A stretch of 64,000 bases of DNA from positions 2,232,001-2,296,000 of the forward strand of contig BSBN01000040.1 of NCBI GenBank assembly GCA_027924645.1. Reading direction: 5' to 3'. The stretch is from Cunninghamia lanceolata (lineage: Eukaryota; Streptophyta; Pinopsida; Cupressales; Cupressaceae). The notes below the pieces were generated by a model. The model saw only the letters and a program-made list of their open reading frames with translations, was not told the origin of the DNA and ran no database searches. Below are positions 12,823 through 26,800 of the stretch, piece by piece; the first letter of the stretch is position 1, and the number at the start of each line of letters is the position of its first letter. A program made the translations under genes and the position numbers.

Positions 12823-12834
12823 GCTCTGATACCA
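12823..12834 (-). promoter_or_regulatory. Primer-binding site, initiator Met-tRNA type
   Basis: Two bases inside the 5' LTR edge the minus strand reads TGGTATCAGAGC, complementary to the 3' end of plant initiator tRNA-Met and the commonest PBS of plant LTR elements. It fixes the element orientation as minus. Confidence 0.93.
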
Positions 12835-12836
12835 CT

Positions 12837-13691
12837 TGATGAAGGGGGTAAATCAATAAACACACAACAACAGAAATTGCACACAAAAAATAGAACTTTA
12901 TTTATTAATTTGGACAACTTATTATGTTAGAGAAGCTCAAATACAATCAGAGGAATCAACCCTCCACATGCTACAACACATTACAACTTCCTCTCACAAG
13001 ACTCTGGAATCATCTGCCTTCTGTAACCCCAAATCAGCTAGGGTTTCTATTTTCCCACCTATTCTTGACTCTACGCTTCCCCCCTTAACTCTACTACCAC
13101 CAAAGATTCCCAAAAATGGTTATTAATAGCCTTTTTTGGCGGCCAACAACCTAATTTCAAAAGTTGCATCTCCCTACAAAAATAGGTCAACTTCCGGGAG
13201 CCATAACTTTTGATCTGGGTGTCCGATTGATCAATTGTTTTATGCATTGGAAAGCTTGCGGAGTGCTCTACGCGCTAAAAACTATTTCTACCGATTCCAT
13301 CCATTTTCGGGTCCGTACAGGACCGTTTAGTGCCTCAAACCTGAGTTTGAATAATTTTTAGGCATTTTTCAGGAAACAGAAACTTTAATATCTTTCAGCT
13401 TGCAAATGATCTTTGCGTGATTCCTTCACCAAAGGTCTTATTTTTTAGTTATGAAACTTCCTGTAAAATTTCACTTCATTCCATGCCCAAATGCAAACTT
13501 TCTAAAAATAGTAGGTTGCTATTTTTAGCAGTTTGGAAAAACTAAAAGTTCTACATCATTATTCAAGCAATTATGGAACCAGAACCATAAATTTTGAAAA
13601 GAAATGGAAAGAACATCAATAATTTTGAAACACATCTTTTTTTTTTGGGTGATGCAAGATTGCCCTTACACCACTGGATGCTTTTGCATCA
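12837..13691 (-). repeat. 5' LTR of the minus-strand chromovirus
   Basis: About 855 bp, paired with 7352-8202. The outer end GCATCA (13686-13691) is followed directly by the TSD GAACA. The inner end abuts the PBS. Confidence 0.93.
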
Positions 13692-15430
13692 GAACAACAT
13701 AGTGCAATAGACAAGATGTATGTAACTTACCTGATTGTTTCGTACAACCAACTCTGAATTGATGCTAGGGATGTTGCAACAGTCACCAACCTCAATACTT
13801 CAACATCTCAAATGTTTAAAATGGAAAGTATGAAAGAATTGGAGCGTGATTTATATAAGGAGTACCATCAATTCAGAGCTGAAATTAGTCATTTCTACCA
13901 TTACTCCATCTTGTGCAAACTAGATATACAGAATCATTTAGCTCCTTAAAATTTGAATATATGTCATCAGATTATGCAACACTGGAAAAGATCGGATGGC
14001 CCCGATCGGTCTTGAAGATTTGACCCCACTTGACATGTCATGCGACATCTAAATTATATCATCATTGCCAAGTGGTGGTTTTCCATTGTTCCACAGTCTA
14101 GTGGGGCACACTAAGTTATGACCCAGTAGAATGATGGAAATATGTAGGAGCACTCAACTTAGCATGCCTTTCTCCACTTGGGCCTTGATATGTAGCACAG
14201 ATGCCATATGTCATTTTACCGCCCTTTCGCAGACGTTTGGTGGTGTTAGTCAAAACAACAAGAGATAAAATTCACAAAGAACTTTGTCTTATCTTGAAGA
14301 ATATGGAGAATTATTAGAAAATAGTTCTCAATTCCAAGTCTACGATAATCAGATCATGATTGTGTTGGACTCACTCAAGGTTCAATGTGAAGCTATTTGT
14401 TCAAGGGGACTTACATGATTTAAATGTTCATTACTGGCAATTGTCACTCATTCCATGCAAATAACCTCAAATACTTCTAAAGATATAGATTCTTTGCAAA
14501 TATTTATAACTTTCAAGTCAAACCTTGCATGAATTTCATGGAAACAAACTTTATATTTCAAACTTTATAAAAATCATTAAAGTTCTTTAGTATTTTCATG
14601 TATTTACCAGAATCTTTAACAATTTCCTTTGGATTACTGCGTTTTGGCTATTTATTTAAACTACTGATAAAAAAGAAAGATAAAATATAAGGTTAGAAAC
14701 ATGATCCAAATGAATATGTTGTTCTGCTACTCACGTGGACAAATTCTGATTACTATGGACAATTCATAAAACAAATAAACTCTTATATGTTAATCCAAAT
14801 CATTTCTCAAATCAGCACATAGAATTGCAATCTTCAAGGAAATATACCAAAAGAACACATAAATTGAATGACACTCTGGAATAGATGCAGAAATTCAATG
14901 TTTGTATTTACTGATATATGATAGTCATTTCCCATTTACAATATTTCATGACCTTACCTTTCTGAATACATCAACAAAATCACCAAAACTTATAGATGTT
15001 TTTACAGATATAGTAAGTAAATAGGATGTTCCACATATTCCTTGCTACAGACATAGGCAAAAGCTTGCTCAACTAGCTATGCTCAAAGTATTCTCCTCAA
15101 TCACTTCTCTTGCATACTCTCTAGTATTTTCTATGTTAACCATGTGTGTTAAAATATACATATCAAAGTTCCTTATATAGACTCAAAATCCCTTGCTACG
15201 ATCACAAAAAAGCATCAACGGTCCCAATTTAAAATATCATATCAACAGTAGATAAAGACTGGCCCATGATGCCAGCTTTCACTCAAAATATCTTAAAAGA
15301 ATATTCACTCAGGCACAAAGATGCCTTTTTAGAATCTTTTGAAATATTTGACTTTACTTTGACCATTCACTTAGTACAAAATCCTAATAGAATACAACAT
15401 GAAACAAATAGTGAACAAGCATTCTAATCA
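13692..15430. other. Gene-free stretch between the chromovirus and copy C
   Basis: This would have been the upstream flank of copy B before the chromovirus inserted. I see no coding stretch, LTR boundary, tRNA or simple repeat in it. Confidence 0.4.
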
Positions 15431-18400
15431 CAATCCCTGGAGTCCTCTATCTACATATCCCTCTTCTTATTTCTCGTGTAATGTGTGAATCTTTTAGTTA
15501 TGGTGGATATGGATGCATGACTTGTTCTTTGAGAAGCATCCCAAGTGTACTGTTGCATTTCAACACTTGCCTTTAATACTTGTGCTTTGTTTTCTCTATC
15601 TTCTCTCCTCTTATGATACTTTCTAATCTTGGTGCTCAGCTCCATTATCTTTTCCATTATATCTTCATCTAACTTGTTCATAGGATCTTCAACACATGGC
15701 TGGAAGTGGTCTCTAAATTCTTTTATAGCTGTGTCTACATCAAATACCTAAACTTGAGAGCATGAATGCTTCACCAAATGCTCCACCATCTTTACATGTT
15801 TCTTTAACAAATCTTGAATAGTCTTCTCTAATTCTTGCACATTAACAAGGAAAGGTCTAATTATCCCTTCCTCGAACTTCAGTTCCATCTTCATTTTAGG
15901 GATTTGAAACACAATTTGTAAAGTTATAACCCCTTCATTAACCAAGGATTGTGTATGTCCTTCCAAAGATTTGAGTTTTTTCAACTCATCCCTAGTTTGC
16001 AATATTCTTGATTGACATTTTTGTATAATGTTACCACAATTATTCTTTTTAGTTAATGCAATACTCCAATTGCCAATTGCAATTTTTATTACTTCCTCTC
16101 ACTTATGAATAAATGCCTTGACAAAGTCCTCCAGCATGTTAGCTTCATGCTTCTTGTTTTCTATTTCCCCAATCTGTTCTTTAGATAAAATAGCCAAATC
16201 ATAAGACAATTCTAGTACACTTTGTGTAGGATCAAATATCCCTTGAATAAATTGTTGATACTGGGCAATTTTCCCCTTCAAATCTTTTATTTTCTATTTA
16301 TTTTTTCTCATTTTACTTGCTGTCAACTCAATCATCTCTTGTAATTCCTTAATATGTTGTTCTCAGTTCACATGGCCAATAATCATACTAATAACATTGT
16401 ATTCTTCAACACTTATTTCTCCTTTTTTCTTATCATCTTGAGGGATTGCCATTTGTATAGTTCTAGCACCAGAGGGATCCCTCTTTATGGCTAACATGGT
16501 TCTAGCCTTCCTTTTGCTTCTCTTAATAAACTCATTAGTTAACAAACTTTTAATATCAATCGGTACAATTTGGATTGTTGAATGTTGTCTTACTTTAGAT
16601 TCTAGCCAAGTTGGCACCTCTTTATCCAAACCTGTCTCTGCCACTTTCTCATTAACCACCTCCTCCTGAGCCCCTTCTGTGACTACCTCTTCTTGTTCCT
16701 ATTCTTGTTGTTGCTGATCATGTTGTTGTTGTGGAGGTACCTGTTGAGGAGGTTGTTGTCCTTGTTGAACATTCTCTACATTATGTTGTTCTTCACCATG
16801 AGATACTTCAGGATTGGGAACCTCCTAATGTGTATCTTGTCTTTCATCATCTCCTTATTCCTCCATCCTATCTATAGGCACATTTTCCTAATTAGCCACT
16901 TTCCCATGTCAGTATCCTCTTTCTCTTCAGCCTGATTTTTCAATATTTCTTTAGCCACTTCTTTAAATTCTTCCATGATGTTCTTGGGCACTAAGTTATC
17001 AAAAGTATCAGTCATTTCCACATCTTGTACAGATTGTGTGGCATCCAATCATGATACCCCGGTATCCAATACTCCTAGCATGAGAGATGATTTAGGTATT
17101 TGCCCATCTTCTTCTTCTTCTTCACTACTCATCTCAAAGCTATCATCACTACCTTCATCCTCACCTTCCTCTTCATCATCTTCCACATCCTCTATTTTAT
17201 CTACATCCACTACTTCTATATTTCCTTTAGTGGATGTTGGGCCATGGATGTATTTTCTATCATCTCCTCGGTCATTTCTTGTTTGACCATTATAAACCCC
17301 TGTACCCCTTCTTGTATAAACCCTTGTACTTTCTCTTGTTGGGTCTGTTTTGTAGCTATGGGTGTTTGCTGAGATACCTATGGTGTTTGAATAATTGGGT
17401 CTTGTTGCACATTTGCAGGTGCTTGTTCAGGGGTTTTCCCTACTAGCTCAACTGCACTTGATGCTTCTCCTTCTATAGATGTGATAAACTCTGAAGCAAT
17501 GGCCACAGTTACCCCTAGTGCATAGGGATCCAATAGTGTAGCTCCTGTATCTTCCTTAGCTATTCTTGCTTCCACTATTTGTCTTTTTCTCTTTAAGAAA
17601 TCATCAAATTTATCATTAACCTCTAAACTTCTCTTTTTACCCTTCTTTGAAAGGGTGACTATTATACCTTTAGCCTCCAATTCTATAATTCTCTCTTTTA
17701 TCCATGAATTTGAGAGGGCCACTACTGATTTTGATATATTGTCAATGGAAGCCTCTTCAGGTTGAGTCCAATCTGGCTCTGTAATGAATTCTTCAGCCAC
17801 CTTATTTATGTCATAGCTAGCATGTAATGCATTTTCATCATCATTCTTTATTTCTTGGGGTACTTCTAGTACTCCCAATGTCCTTATTTGATCTAATGTT
17901 AATCTTTGATATGCTTTTTTCTTTACCTCTGCTTCACTATCACAATCAACCCAATAGTCTTCAATATAGGGCTGGTGTTTAAATTTCTTGTTTACAAATT
18001 TGTGTATCCTTCCAAAAGAATCAAAAGACCTGGCTAACTCAAAATTCTAGAAACCATAATATTGTAGCTCTGCCTCTGATACTTTAGCTGACTCCTCATT
18101 AACACAGATGTATCTACCAATGCTAAATGGGAACTTGATAATACATCTGCCAAACTTATTTTTATACATTTGATGAATATTTAATACTTGCCTAGTGAAC
18201 TCCAACAATATCATCGTATATGTTGGATATCTTGGTAATTTGAAGGGTTCACCTATAAATCTTTTTGTTCTGATATATGTAAAAGTAGAAAATTGAATAT
18301 ACCAAGCACTGTGTAAATTAATGGTACTTCGTGCCTATTCTGATAATCTTTTCTCCTTATCTCCTATTAATACTCTTACCAAATACATGTAAAATACATC

Positions 18401-19312
18401 ATTCATCCTAACATAGTTTTGCATTACATTCTTCTCTTGTAGGTCAGGGTAATGATCATACACAAGTGTTTGCCCTGGCCCACTTCTTAATGTGCCAATT
18501 CTGGGCATTCCACTTAATTGCATATTTGCTACACATGAATATACTACATAGGAAGACATAAAAAACATCTTATGCTTGTTCCATCTCATGACCTATTTGA
18601 AAATAGTATTGTTGATTGCCTGGGCCCAATGAATTGCCCCTGTCTCTTTTCTAATAAACTGGATCATTGAAAACATCCATGGTTCACACTTACTAGCATC
18701 TGCTAATCCCATTATCCTTCTCAATAAAGTAACCAATATGTGAATCTCCTCCTTGAAATTAATTATGCATAAGGTTTTTGTTACTCGGACTGCTGCCTTT
18801 GGCTTCTTATATGAAGGATACCATTCATAGAATATAACACTTTTGCACGCTCCTTCATTATTCTTAAAGTTTGTTGCATATTGTTCTTCATTTATTTCCT
18901 TCATTTTATCTATAATCTTCAGGACAAAAGTTTTAGCAATGCCTTCAGTTGATAAATCTACATACACCACCCCATTGTATATCACTTTCCTAGAATTCAT
19001 ATCATATCTCTAGATACATTCAATCACCAAATCCCTAGCTTCCATCGCTAATGGGAATCCTACATCATTATATAATCCTACATCCATTATGTTCCTCATT
19101 GCCAAAGTTGCTCCCAGCTCATTGATCTTCTGTAGAACTATAATAGAATTGAAATCCTCGATCCCTATGTCAACTGCCATTCCGCCGATAGGGTATATCT
19201 TTGAATTATATCCTTTATGTTGAAATGTCTCTTTAACCACTTCTTTCTTCTTCGCCTCTATTTTCATTTCCTTACCAACTACCTTCACTGTTGTCTTTTG
19301 TTTAGGTGCCAT
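15430..19312 (-). pseudogene. Degenerate copy C of a large coiled-coil-rich protein gene (about 1,290 codons)
   Basis: The likely start is the ATG at 19312 (MAPKQKTTVKVVGKEMKIEA, a Lys-rich N-terminus). The N-terminal region of about 450 residues is well preserved across three stops: IYPIGGMAVDIGIEDFNSII, then EWYPSYKKPKAAVRVTKTLC, then HYPDLQEKNVMQNYVRMNDV. Next comes a segment at 17878-17378 containing an RSLEVNDKFDDFLKRKRQIV patch. A long Gln/Glu/Pro-rich low-complexity zone (about 17380-16660) follows, then several predicted coiled coils (16659-15451). Stops replace single codons while the frame mostly continues, which points to slow decay of a once-long ORF. I find no RT, integrase or transposase signature. 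Relationship to copies A and B rests on architecture and strand, not on an alignment I could run. Confidence 0.5.
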
Positions 19313-19579
19313 CCTGAATCGCAACTGTTGACTTTATACCATTGACAAGATCCATTTACCTTTCCCAGCTCACTGCAACCGTTTTCAAATTTCAATTCAC
19401 CTTTGTATTGTACTTCACCCTAGCTCTGTAAAATGCTCTACAACTAAATTTTGAATGCAATTGTGAAATTACTCATAATTAGAATTCCTTTTTACTTCCT
19501 CAAATTTAGGTTTTTCAGTAGTAGCTATGCATTAAATGTTGTAGTTAATGCATCCAATTCGATTTGTGTTTTACCTTTA

Positions 19580-20540
19580 CCATTCAATGCATATTTTGAA
19601 TTTTGTATACGTTGATTCCTTGCACTTTTACATTTTTGTATATCATATACATGCACGTTTCACTGAAGCACACCTGATAAGTCTTAATGCACTTTAGTAT
19701 TTTCTCTCTCTTACTTTTTGTATATTCTATTTTGTATATCCTCATGTATATCTTATACAATCATCGAAATATACAAATTTGGACTCTATTGTGTTTTATA
19801 AAACAAATTGGAATTAGTTTCAAGTTTGGTTTTGTATCTATGTATTTTGTATCCCATTTTTATATATTGCATTCATGCATCTTTAAATATACATAGGTGG
19901 ACCCCACACCCAATATACAACGTTCAAACCTTTAATCGTGTCGGGTTTTGCATATAATTCATTTGTATATTGTCATGTATATCATATACATGGGCATATA
20001 CAAATATTCATGATGTTGACTTTTCAAACCTTTATTATGAGTGACCACCCCCTTTTTCATTATTTAATCCTAGATTCAAATCTGCAAATGCATCTTTCAC
20101 CTTTTGTATTTCCAATACATGCATCAACATATACAAAGATGAGCATTCACTCCTCATTTTCTAAACTCAATTAGATTTTACCTTCAGGTCTGGATCTACA
20201 TTTGTATCAATAGCATACCAAAAACAATGTATTTATTATACAAATAAGACGTCCCTAACCTTATACATTATTTTGAATTTATTATGGCATCCACTCACGT
20301 ATATTTTGAATTTATATTTCTAATACACAAGTTGTAATATACAAATACAACTATGGATTTCTACGTTTATACAATTCACCTTGAAATGTCGTCGGGTCCA
20401 GATCTGCATAAGTTCTTCTTAAACCATTAACACAAGTGATTTTTGGAACACGATGAATACAATAACCCGATAGACCAAATGCATAACAAATACATACAAA
20501 TGACAATGTATATCAAATACATGTTGACCAACAATGGATC
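19580..20540. repeat. Cluster of TGTATAT/ATATACA motifs
   Basis: At least eight loosely spaced copies of a TTTGTATAT...ATATACATG motif occur upstream of copy C (for example near 19635, 19725, 19745, 19966, 19978, 20105 and 20500). Several form small palindromes such as TGTATATCATATACATG. The spacing is irregular and the intervening sequence is not obviously repeated. Confidence 0.5.
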
Positions 20541-21339
20541 CAACGTTGACGTTTCATAGAAACATGCATATCTCTCAAAATATGTAGAATTTTTAATTGG
20601 TTCAAAAGGAAACCCTAGCTTATTTTTCATGCAGATTCTATTGATAACAATCATTTATCACCAAGCATTGTGAAACTCAAATTTCAAGAATCAAGGACAT
20701 TTTACCCATACCGCCAAACAAGCAGAACCCACACAAACCAAAAGCAAAAGTCACAGCAAGGGTCCTCATTTTGCTAAAGGTTAAAATGGAGTGTGTTGTG
20801 AGCATCACAATAGGTAGGACCCTTTGGTGAAGCTCAACAGAATGACGGAGGCCATTGAGAAGTCCCAATGTGGCAATCAGGACCCACTACTTCTTGTTGT
20901 TGCAGTTGATGAAAGATTTCTTGCCAGATGACACCTTTCTACAGTTCTATGGGCAATTATTTATTCAATATTTTATCATTGGAGGAACGACAAAAATAAA
21001 TCAACATGTGCCACCTGTCACCAAAGTTGGCAGGACCTAACCCTCGATATATCTTTTTAAAACAACCTTAGTCTACTAGTAATAAGGGGGCCATGGGACC
21101 ACTTAAAAGGGATAAATATGCAAAATACTTTGACATATTTAAGAAATATTGGGCATGGGCTGAAGGTGATAAACTATATGGCAAGGGGCCAGTAAACAAC
21201 GTATCTCAAGACATAACACAACACTTAAAGAACTGAGCAATAGGTGATAGACGGTCAACCTAAAAATAGAACAAAAGTAACTTTCATCACCCATACTTAA
21301 ATGACACTAGGGTTTAGCGTTTAAGGGCTACTATTCATA
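20541..21339. other. Gene-free flank of the copia insertion
   Basis: No feature recognised. The sequence resumes after the copia element at 28584, so the TCATA duplication marks a point inside this spacer. Confidence 0.4.
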
Positions 21340-22698
21340 TGTTCCAAATATGTGCCTAATCAGTGTTGTCATTGATGTCAACATATCCTTGTTGCCATTG
21401 GTGTCAACTGTATCCTATTTTGTTGCCTGTTTAGAAGACTGGAATGTTGAGGATATTGAGAAAATTAATGAAGAAAAATGTTTGCGGACCATATGGCTAT
21501 GTAGAGGATTGTCTAAAGTAGCTCTAGTTATGTTTTGAGAGGTCTGCATAAAGATTTGAAGAAGTTTGGCCTTCTGAGTAGAACTGGGTTTTGCAGTGTT
21601 AAGAAGAGATAGAGTGATAGGAAATTGGTCTGGATTACTTCACATTGAAATATTATGATCTGCAGATCTAGAGGCATGTTTAGGAAGTTAGTGTGTATCA
21701 TCAACTCAAGTGGTTAGTGATTTGGAGGTCTGTAAGCAATCTTTCTAGGTTGAAATTCATAGCAGACAATGTTCTTGAGGTTCCGGATGAAGATATAAGT
21801 GATTTTGATGATTTGGAGGAGTGCGGATGTCTTTGTTGTATTCAATGTGCTTGTGGAGGTTTCAAAATCGTGTGACTGCTGTGTTGGAGGTCCACATTAA
21901 AGATTGAGATCGTTGTTGAAGATTTCTTCCTTGGTGTTGTTGTTTTTCCCAGTCTTAGCTGACCAGATCATTTAAGCATGTTGTGGATAATCTAAGAGCA
22001 ATTCTATGGAGCGTGGCGTGTTGATTGAGGAAGATTTGAGTCCCAGTTATTTTTGGCTGATAGATTAGTGATTCACATTAAGTTAGATGTTTGTAGTGCC
22101 GACCTTGATGTTCATTCCAATATTGATGAAGCATATGAATACTTGTTGATAAGTTGTGGAAAATTATCCTTGTGCGAAATAATAAAATCCCAAGAAAGGA
22201 TCATAGGTAGAGCAGAGAAGAGGAGGAGCAGAGAAACAAGAACATTAAAGGATGAAATAACAGTGAAGAAGTATTTGGGAGAAGAGCAGAAGTTTGAGAA
22301 TTCAATGAGACTGAACCAGGCATGAAGAAGATACTATTTCTTAGTTATTTCCTTCTGTATTAAACATAAATTTCTATAGGTAGTGAGCCTCTTTTGAGTA
22401 GTGAGCTCTAGGCAGTGCACCTGAAGGCAAGTGCCTTCCCATTTTTAAGTACTTTTAATAGGGTATGAATCTTGTGGGTTAACCCCCACTGTGGTTTTCC
22501 CTTAACCGGGTTTCCACATTAAAAATCTTGGTGTCAAGTGTGTTAATTTTGTTTCTGTTCATGTGTTATTGTTTCATGCTTTAATGATTACATCATTAAT
22601 CTGTTTATAAGTTGTGAAATAAGATTAAAAGGAAGAAAAGGTTAATTTTGTGGACAACTAATTCACCCCCCTCTCAGTTGTCTAGCCTAATTCCAACA
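21340..22698 (+). repeat. 5' LTR of the copia element
   Basis: About 1,359 bp, colinear with 27233-28578. It ends CCAACA two bases before the PBS. The third base of the canonical TGTTG start has diverged (TGTTCC). Confidence 0.94.
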
Positions 22699-22700
22699 AT

Positions 22701-22714
22701 TGGTATCAGAGCCA
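22701..22714 (+). promoter_or_regulatory. Primer-binding site, initiator Met-tRNA type
   Basis: TGGTATCAGAGCCA, two bases after the 5' LTR, is the standard initiator tRNA-Met complement. Confidence 0.95.
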
Positions 22715-22755
22715 AGTTCCTTTGAAGGAAGCTTGACCGCTTGTGGAGATCTAGA

Positions 22756-23823
22756 ATGTCGACTTACAAGAAAGACAGTCCAAGATTTGATGGAGCAAAT
22801 TACACTCTGTGGAAGATGCGCATGTAGTGTCATTTGCAATGTATGGGTGATGCCTACTGGTCAATAACTGAGAATGAGTATAAGATTCCAAAAAAAGGTC
22901 CTACAACTCCAGATGAAATCAAAGATGCTGAGAACAAAATCTGAGCTAAAGAAGCCTTGTTGAGTGCCCTGTCTAATACAGAAATGACAAATGTACTGGA
23001 ATTGAAGACCGTGTATGAAATCTAGGAGAAGTTGAAAACCCTACATGAAGGTGATGAATATGTCAAATGTGCCAAGCTACAAAGCTTGAAGGGTAGATAT
23101 GAAAGCTTAAGAATGAGTGAAGATGAAAATATTACCTCATACATGCTAAAAGTGAATGAACTTGTGAGCAGTATAAGGTGTGTTGGTGGAGTATTGGATG
23201 AATAAGAGATTGTTACAAAAGTGCTCAGATCCTTACCTCGAGCCTACAAGCATAAAGTTGTTTCCATTGAAGAAATCAGGACTGTGACAACTGTTACAAG
23301 GGATCAGTTGGTTGGTAAACTTTCAGCATTTGAAATGAGTGAGTTTGGTGATTCTCTTCCTAAGTTTGAATTTGCATTTAAAGCTAGTATTCATGGGAAA
23401 CAAAGGTATGATCTGGGTGAAAGCTCTTCAAGAAGATCAAATAGGTTCGACAAGACAAGGAAGGATCTTGAAGATGATGAAACTAAGTCTGATGAACTTG
23501 AAGCCCTTTTTGCCAAAAGATTGCCAAGAGGATCTAGTAAGTATGAAGGAAAGTTGTCATTCAAATGTTTTGCTTGTAATAAGATTGGTCATTTTGCCTC
23601 AAGATGTCCAGATAGGGGTTCAAAGACAAACCCTAATAGATCTAGAGTTCAGAATAAATGCTACTATGTCCAAGAAGATGGTGAAGAAGGAGTCACAGAT
23701 GATGAGTCTGATCATGGAGGTTCCACTGAAAATGATTGGGTGTCCATTGCTATCAAAGAAGAAGATCCGGTACCTACTAAGTCTGCTAACTGTGCAAATG
23801 TGGAAAGTACCTTGAATGCTTAA
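22756..23823 (+). pseudogene. Copia Gag with CCHC zinc knuckle
   Basis: Starts at the ATG MSTYKKDSPRFDGANYTLWK, the typical opening of the plant copia Gag (DUF4219/UBN2-type) domain. The core contains LKGRYESLRMSEDENITSYM. The knuckle CFACNKIGHFASRCP lies at about 23569-23613 with all four metal ligands present. Five stops interrupt the frame (TAG after KMRM, TGA after ENKI, TAG after VYEI, TAA after VLDE, TAA at the end). The frame then continues directly into the protease. Confidence 0.9.
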
Positions 23824-26800
23824 GTTGTAGAAAAAGATGAATGGGTAATTGACAGTGGATGTTCTCATCAAATGACTGGTGATAAAAGTAAGTTTGTAAG
23901 ATTTGAAAAATATGAAGGTGGAATTGTGAAATTTGGAGACAACTTAGCTGGTAGAATTTGTGGTAGAGGATCCATCTCTTTTGATGGTAAGAATAACACT
24001 AATGATGTTCTATATGTGGAAGGATTGAAGCATAATCTTCTTAGTGTTGGACAGTTGGTTGAAAAGGGCTATGATCTCCAATTCAAGGATGGAAAATGTA
24101 GAATCTTGGAAAGCTCCGGAACTGTAATTACATCTAGTACTCAGACTAGAGTTAACATCTTTCATTTAAGTAGTTCTAGTAAAATTTGCTTAATTGCTTA
24201 GGTTGATCAGAGTTGGCTCTGGCATAGGAGAATATCTCATGTGAATTTTGATAACATTGTCAAGATAAGTTCCACTCAGGCTATAAGAGATCTTCCAAGA
24301 CTTGTGAAACCTACTGATAGCATGTGCAGAGAATGTCAATTGGGTAAACAAAATAGAACTTCATTCAAGAGTAAAGAACATTCATCAAGTGGATTGTTGG
24401 AACTTGTGCATATTGATTTTTGTGGTCCTGCTAGAATTAAGAGTGTGCAAGGAGACAGATATTTTATGTTGCTGATTGATGATTACTCCCGGATGATGTG
24501 GGTAACCTTCTTGAAAGAAAAATCAGAAGCTCTTGACAAATTCAAAGTGTTTAAGGTCACGGTGGAGAATGAGATTGGTGTAAAGATAAAGTGTCTGAGA
24601 TCTGATAGAGGTGGAGAGTTTGCCTCAGGTGAGTTTGATACATTCTGTGAGAAGCAAGGAATAAAAAGATAGTTATGTGCTCCTAGAACTCCTCAGCAGA
24701 ATGGAGTTGTGGAAAGAAAGAACCAGACCATTCAAGAAGCTACCAGGACCATGATGGAAGCAAATGTTCCACAAGTCTATTGGAGAGAAGCTGTGAGTAC
24801 TATTGTCTACACTCTCAACCAGGTGCAAATCAAAGGCAATTCTGGTAAGACCCCTTATAAACTATGGTTTGGTCATCCTCCTACTGTGAAGTATTTCAGA
24901 GTTTTTGGTGGTAAATACTATATCAAAAAAGATGAGTATCTAGTCAAGTTTGATGCAAGAAGTGATGAAAGAATATTTTTGGGGTACTCTACTCAAAGCA
25001 AGGCATACCGGTGCTTTAACAAGAGATTGAAAAAGATTGTTGAAAGTACTAATGTCAGAGTTGATGAGAGCAAAGAAGGTCATTCCAAGTCTTGTGGATA
25101 TGACTCAAATGATCAAGATGAAATTCAAATTCAAGGAAGGCAAGTTCAAACCTAGACTCAGATTCAGATTGATTCGAAAAATCTAGTAACTCAAGAGGAT
25201 AATGCAGATATTGAAGAACAAGATCAAGAAACAGAGGTTCAAATAAATCCGAAAACTCCTAGGTATATAAGACTAAATCACCCTGAAGATCAGATCATAG
25301 GAGATAGATATAAAGGTATTTGAACTAGGAGAATAATTTCTAAAGATTAAGAGGAGATTTGTTTGATTTCAAAGGTTGAACCAAAATCAGTAAGTGAAGC
25401 TTGCAATGATGAAAATTGGGTAAAAGCAATGGAAGAAGAATTAATGCAAATTGAAAAGAATCACACTTGGGATCTTGCTCCTAGACCTAATGACAAAAAT
25501 GTGATTGGAACCAAGTGGGTCTAACTAAATGAATATGGTGAAATTGTAAGAAACAAAGTGAAGTTGGTATGTAAAGGATACTCTCTAGTGGAAGGAATTG
25601 ATTTTGAGGAAACTTTTACTCCGGTGGCAAGAATAGAAGCAGTCAGATTATTTCTTGCATTTACTGCTTATAAAGATTTCAAGGTCTATCAGATGGATGT
25701 CAAGTCAACATTACTAAACGGTGAATTAGAAGAAGTCTACATTGAGCAACCAGAATTTAGTTGTCTGATCACATAGATATGGTCTGCATGTTGAGGAAAG
25801 CATTGTATGGACTCAAACAAGCCCCAAGAATCTGGTATGAAAGATTAGATAAGTATCTGCTAAAGCTAGGATATAGCAAAGGCACTATTGACAATAATCT
25901 TTACTTCAAGATTGATCATGAGCATATTCTGATTGTTGAGGTATTTGTTGATGATATCATTTTTGGTGGAAATGAGAGTATGTGCAAAACATTTGTTGAT
26001 CAGATACTGAGTGAATTTGAGATTTCCATGTTTGGTGAAATGAATTTCTTCTTAGGTCTGCAAATCATTCAATCAGATAAAGTTATCTTCATAACTCAAT
26101 CTAAGTATGTGAGAGAACTATTGAAAAAGTTTGGAATGGAAGATCTAAAGCCAGTGGCTACACCCATGGTAACTAGATGTAAGCTCAGTAAAGATGATGA
26201 CTCCCCTAAGACAAATCAGAAAAGGTATAGATCAATGATTAGAGGACTGCTCTATCTGACTCAGACTAGACCTGATATCATGAATGCAGTTGGACTTGTT
26301 GCTAGATTTCAAGCTGATCCTAGAGAATCCCATGTTGTAGTAGTCAAGAGAATTTTTAGATATCTAAAAGGGACACTTGATTATGGCTTATGGTATCCAA
26401 AGGATAATAACTTCACTCTTCATGCATATACAAATGTTGATTGGGTAGGAGATGTGGATGATAGAAAAAGTACTAGTGGTGGTGCATTCTTCTTGGGAAG
26501 TAGATTGGTTTATTAGCTGAGCAAAAAGAAGGAGGCAATATCCCTATCTACTACAGAGGTAGAGTATATAGTAGTAGCAAACAATTGTACTCAATTTCTG
26601 TGGATGAAGCAAATGTTAAAGGACATCAAAATTGTGTTTGAGGAGCCTATCACAATCTTCTGTGATAATTCAAGTACAATAAGCATCTCAAAGAATTCAG
26701 TGTTGCATTCAAAGACAAAGCACATATCAATCAAGTTTCACTTTTTGAGAGAGAAGGTTAATGAGGATGAAGTCAAATTGGAGTTTGTTTCTTCAAAGGA

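Larger units (their letters stand above)
7352..13691 (-). mobile_element. Complete Ty3/gypsy chromovirus (LTR retrotransposon), TSD GAACA
   Basis: Two direct LTRs (7352-8202 and 12837-13691) begin TGATGAAGGGGG and end GCATCA on the plus strand. Both outer flanks carry the same five bases, GAACA (7347-7351 and 13692-13696), so the ends are exact. The internal region reads on the minus strand in the order PBS, gag, zinc knuckle, protease, RT, RNase H, integrase, chromodomain, which is the Ty3/gypsy chromovirus order. All coding parts carry stops or frameshifts, and the RT lacks one catalytic Asp, so the copy is not autonomous. The insertion sits just upstream of the start of copy B. Confidence 0.95.

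Noticed and set aside
21350..22325. Small plus-strand ORFs in the copia 5' LTR (also at 27204-27769)
   Set aside because: They lie in non-coding LTR sequence, differ between the two LTRs, and have no domain.
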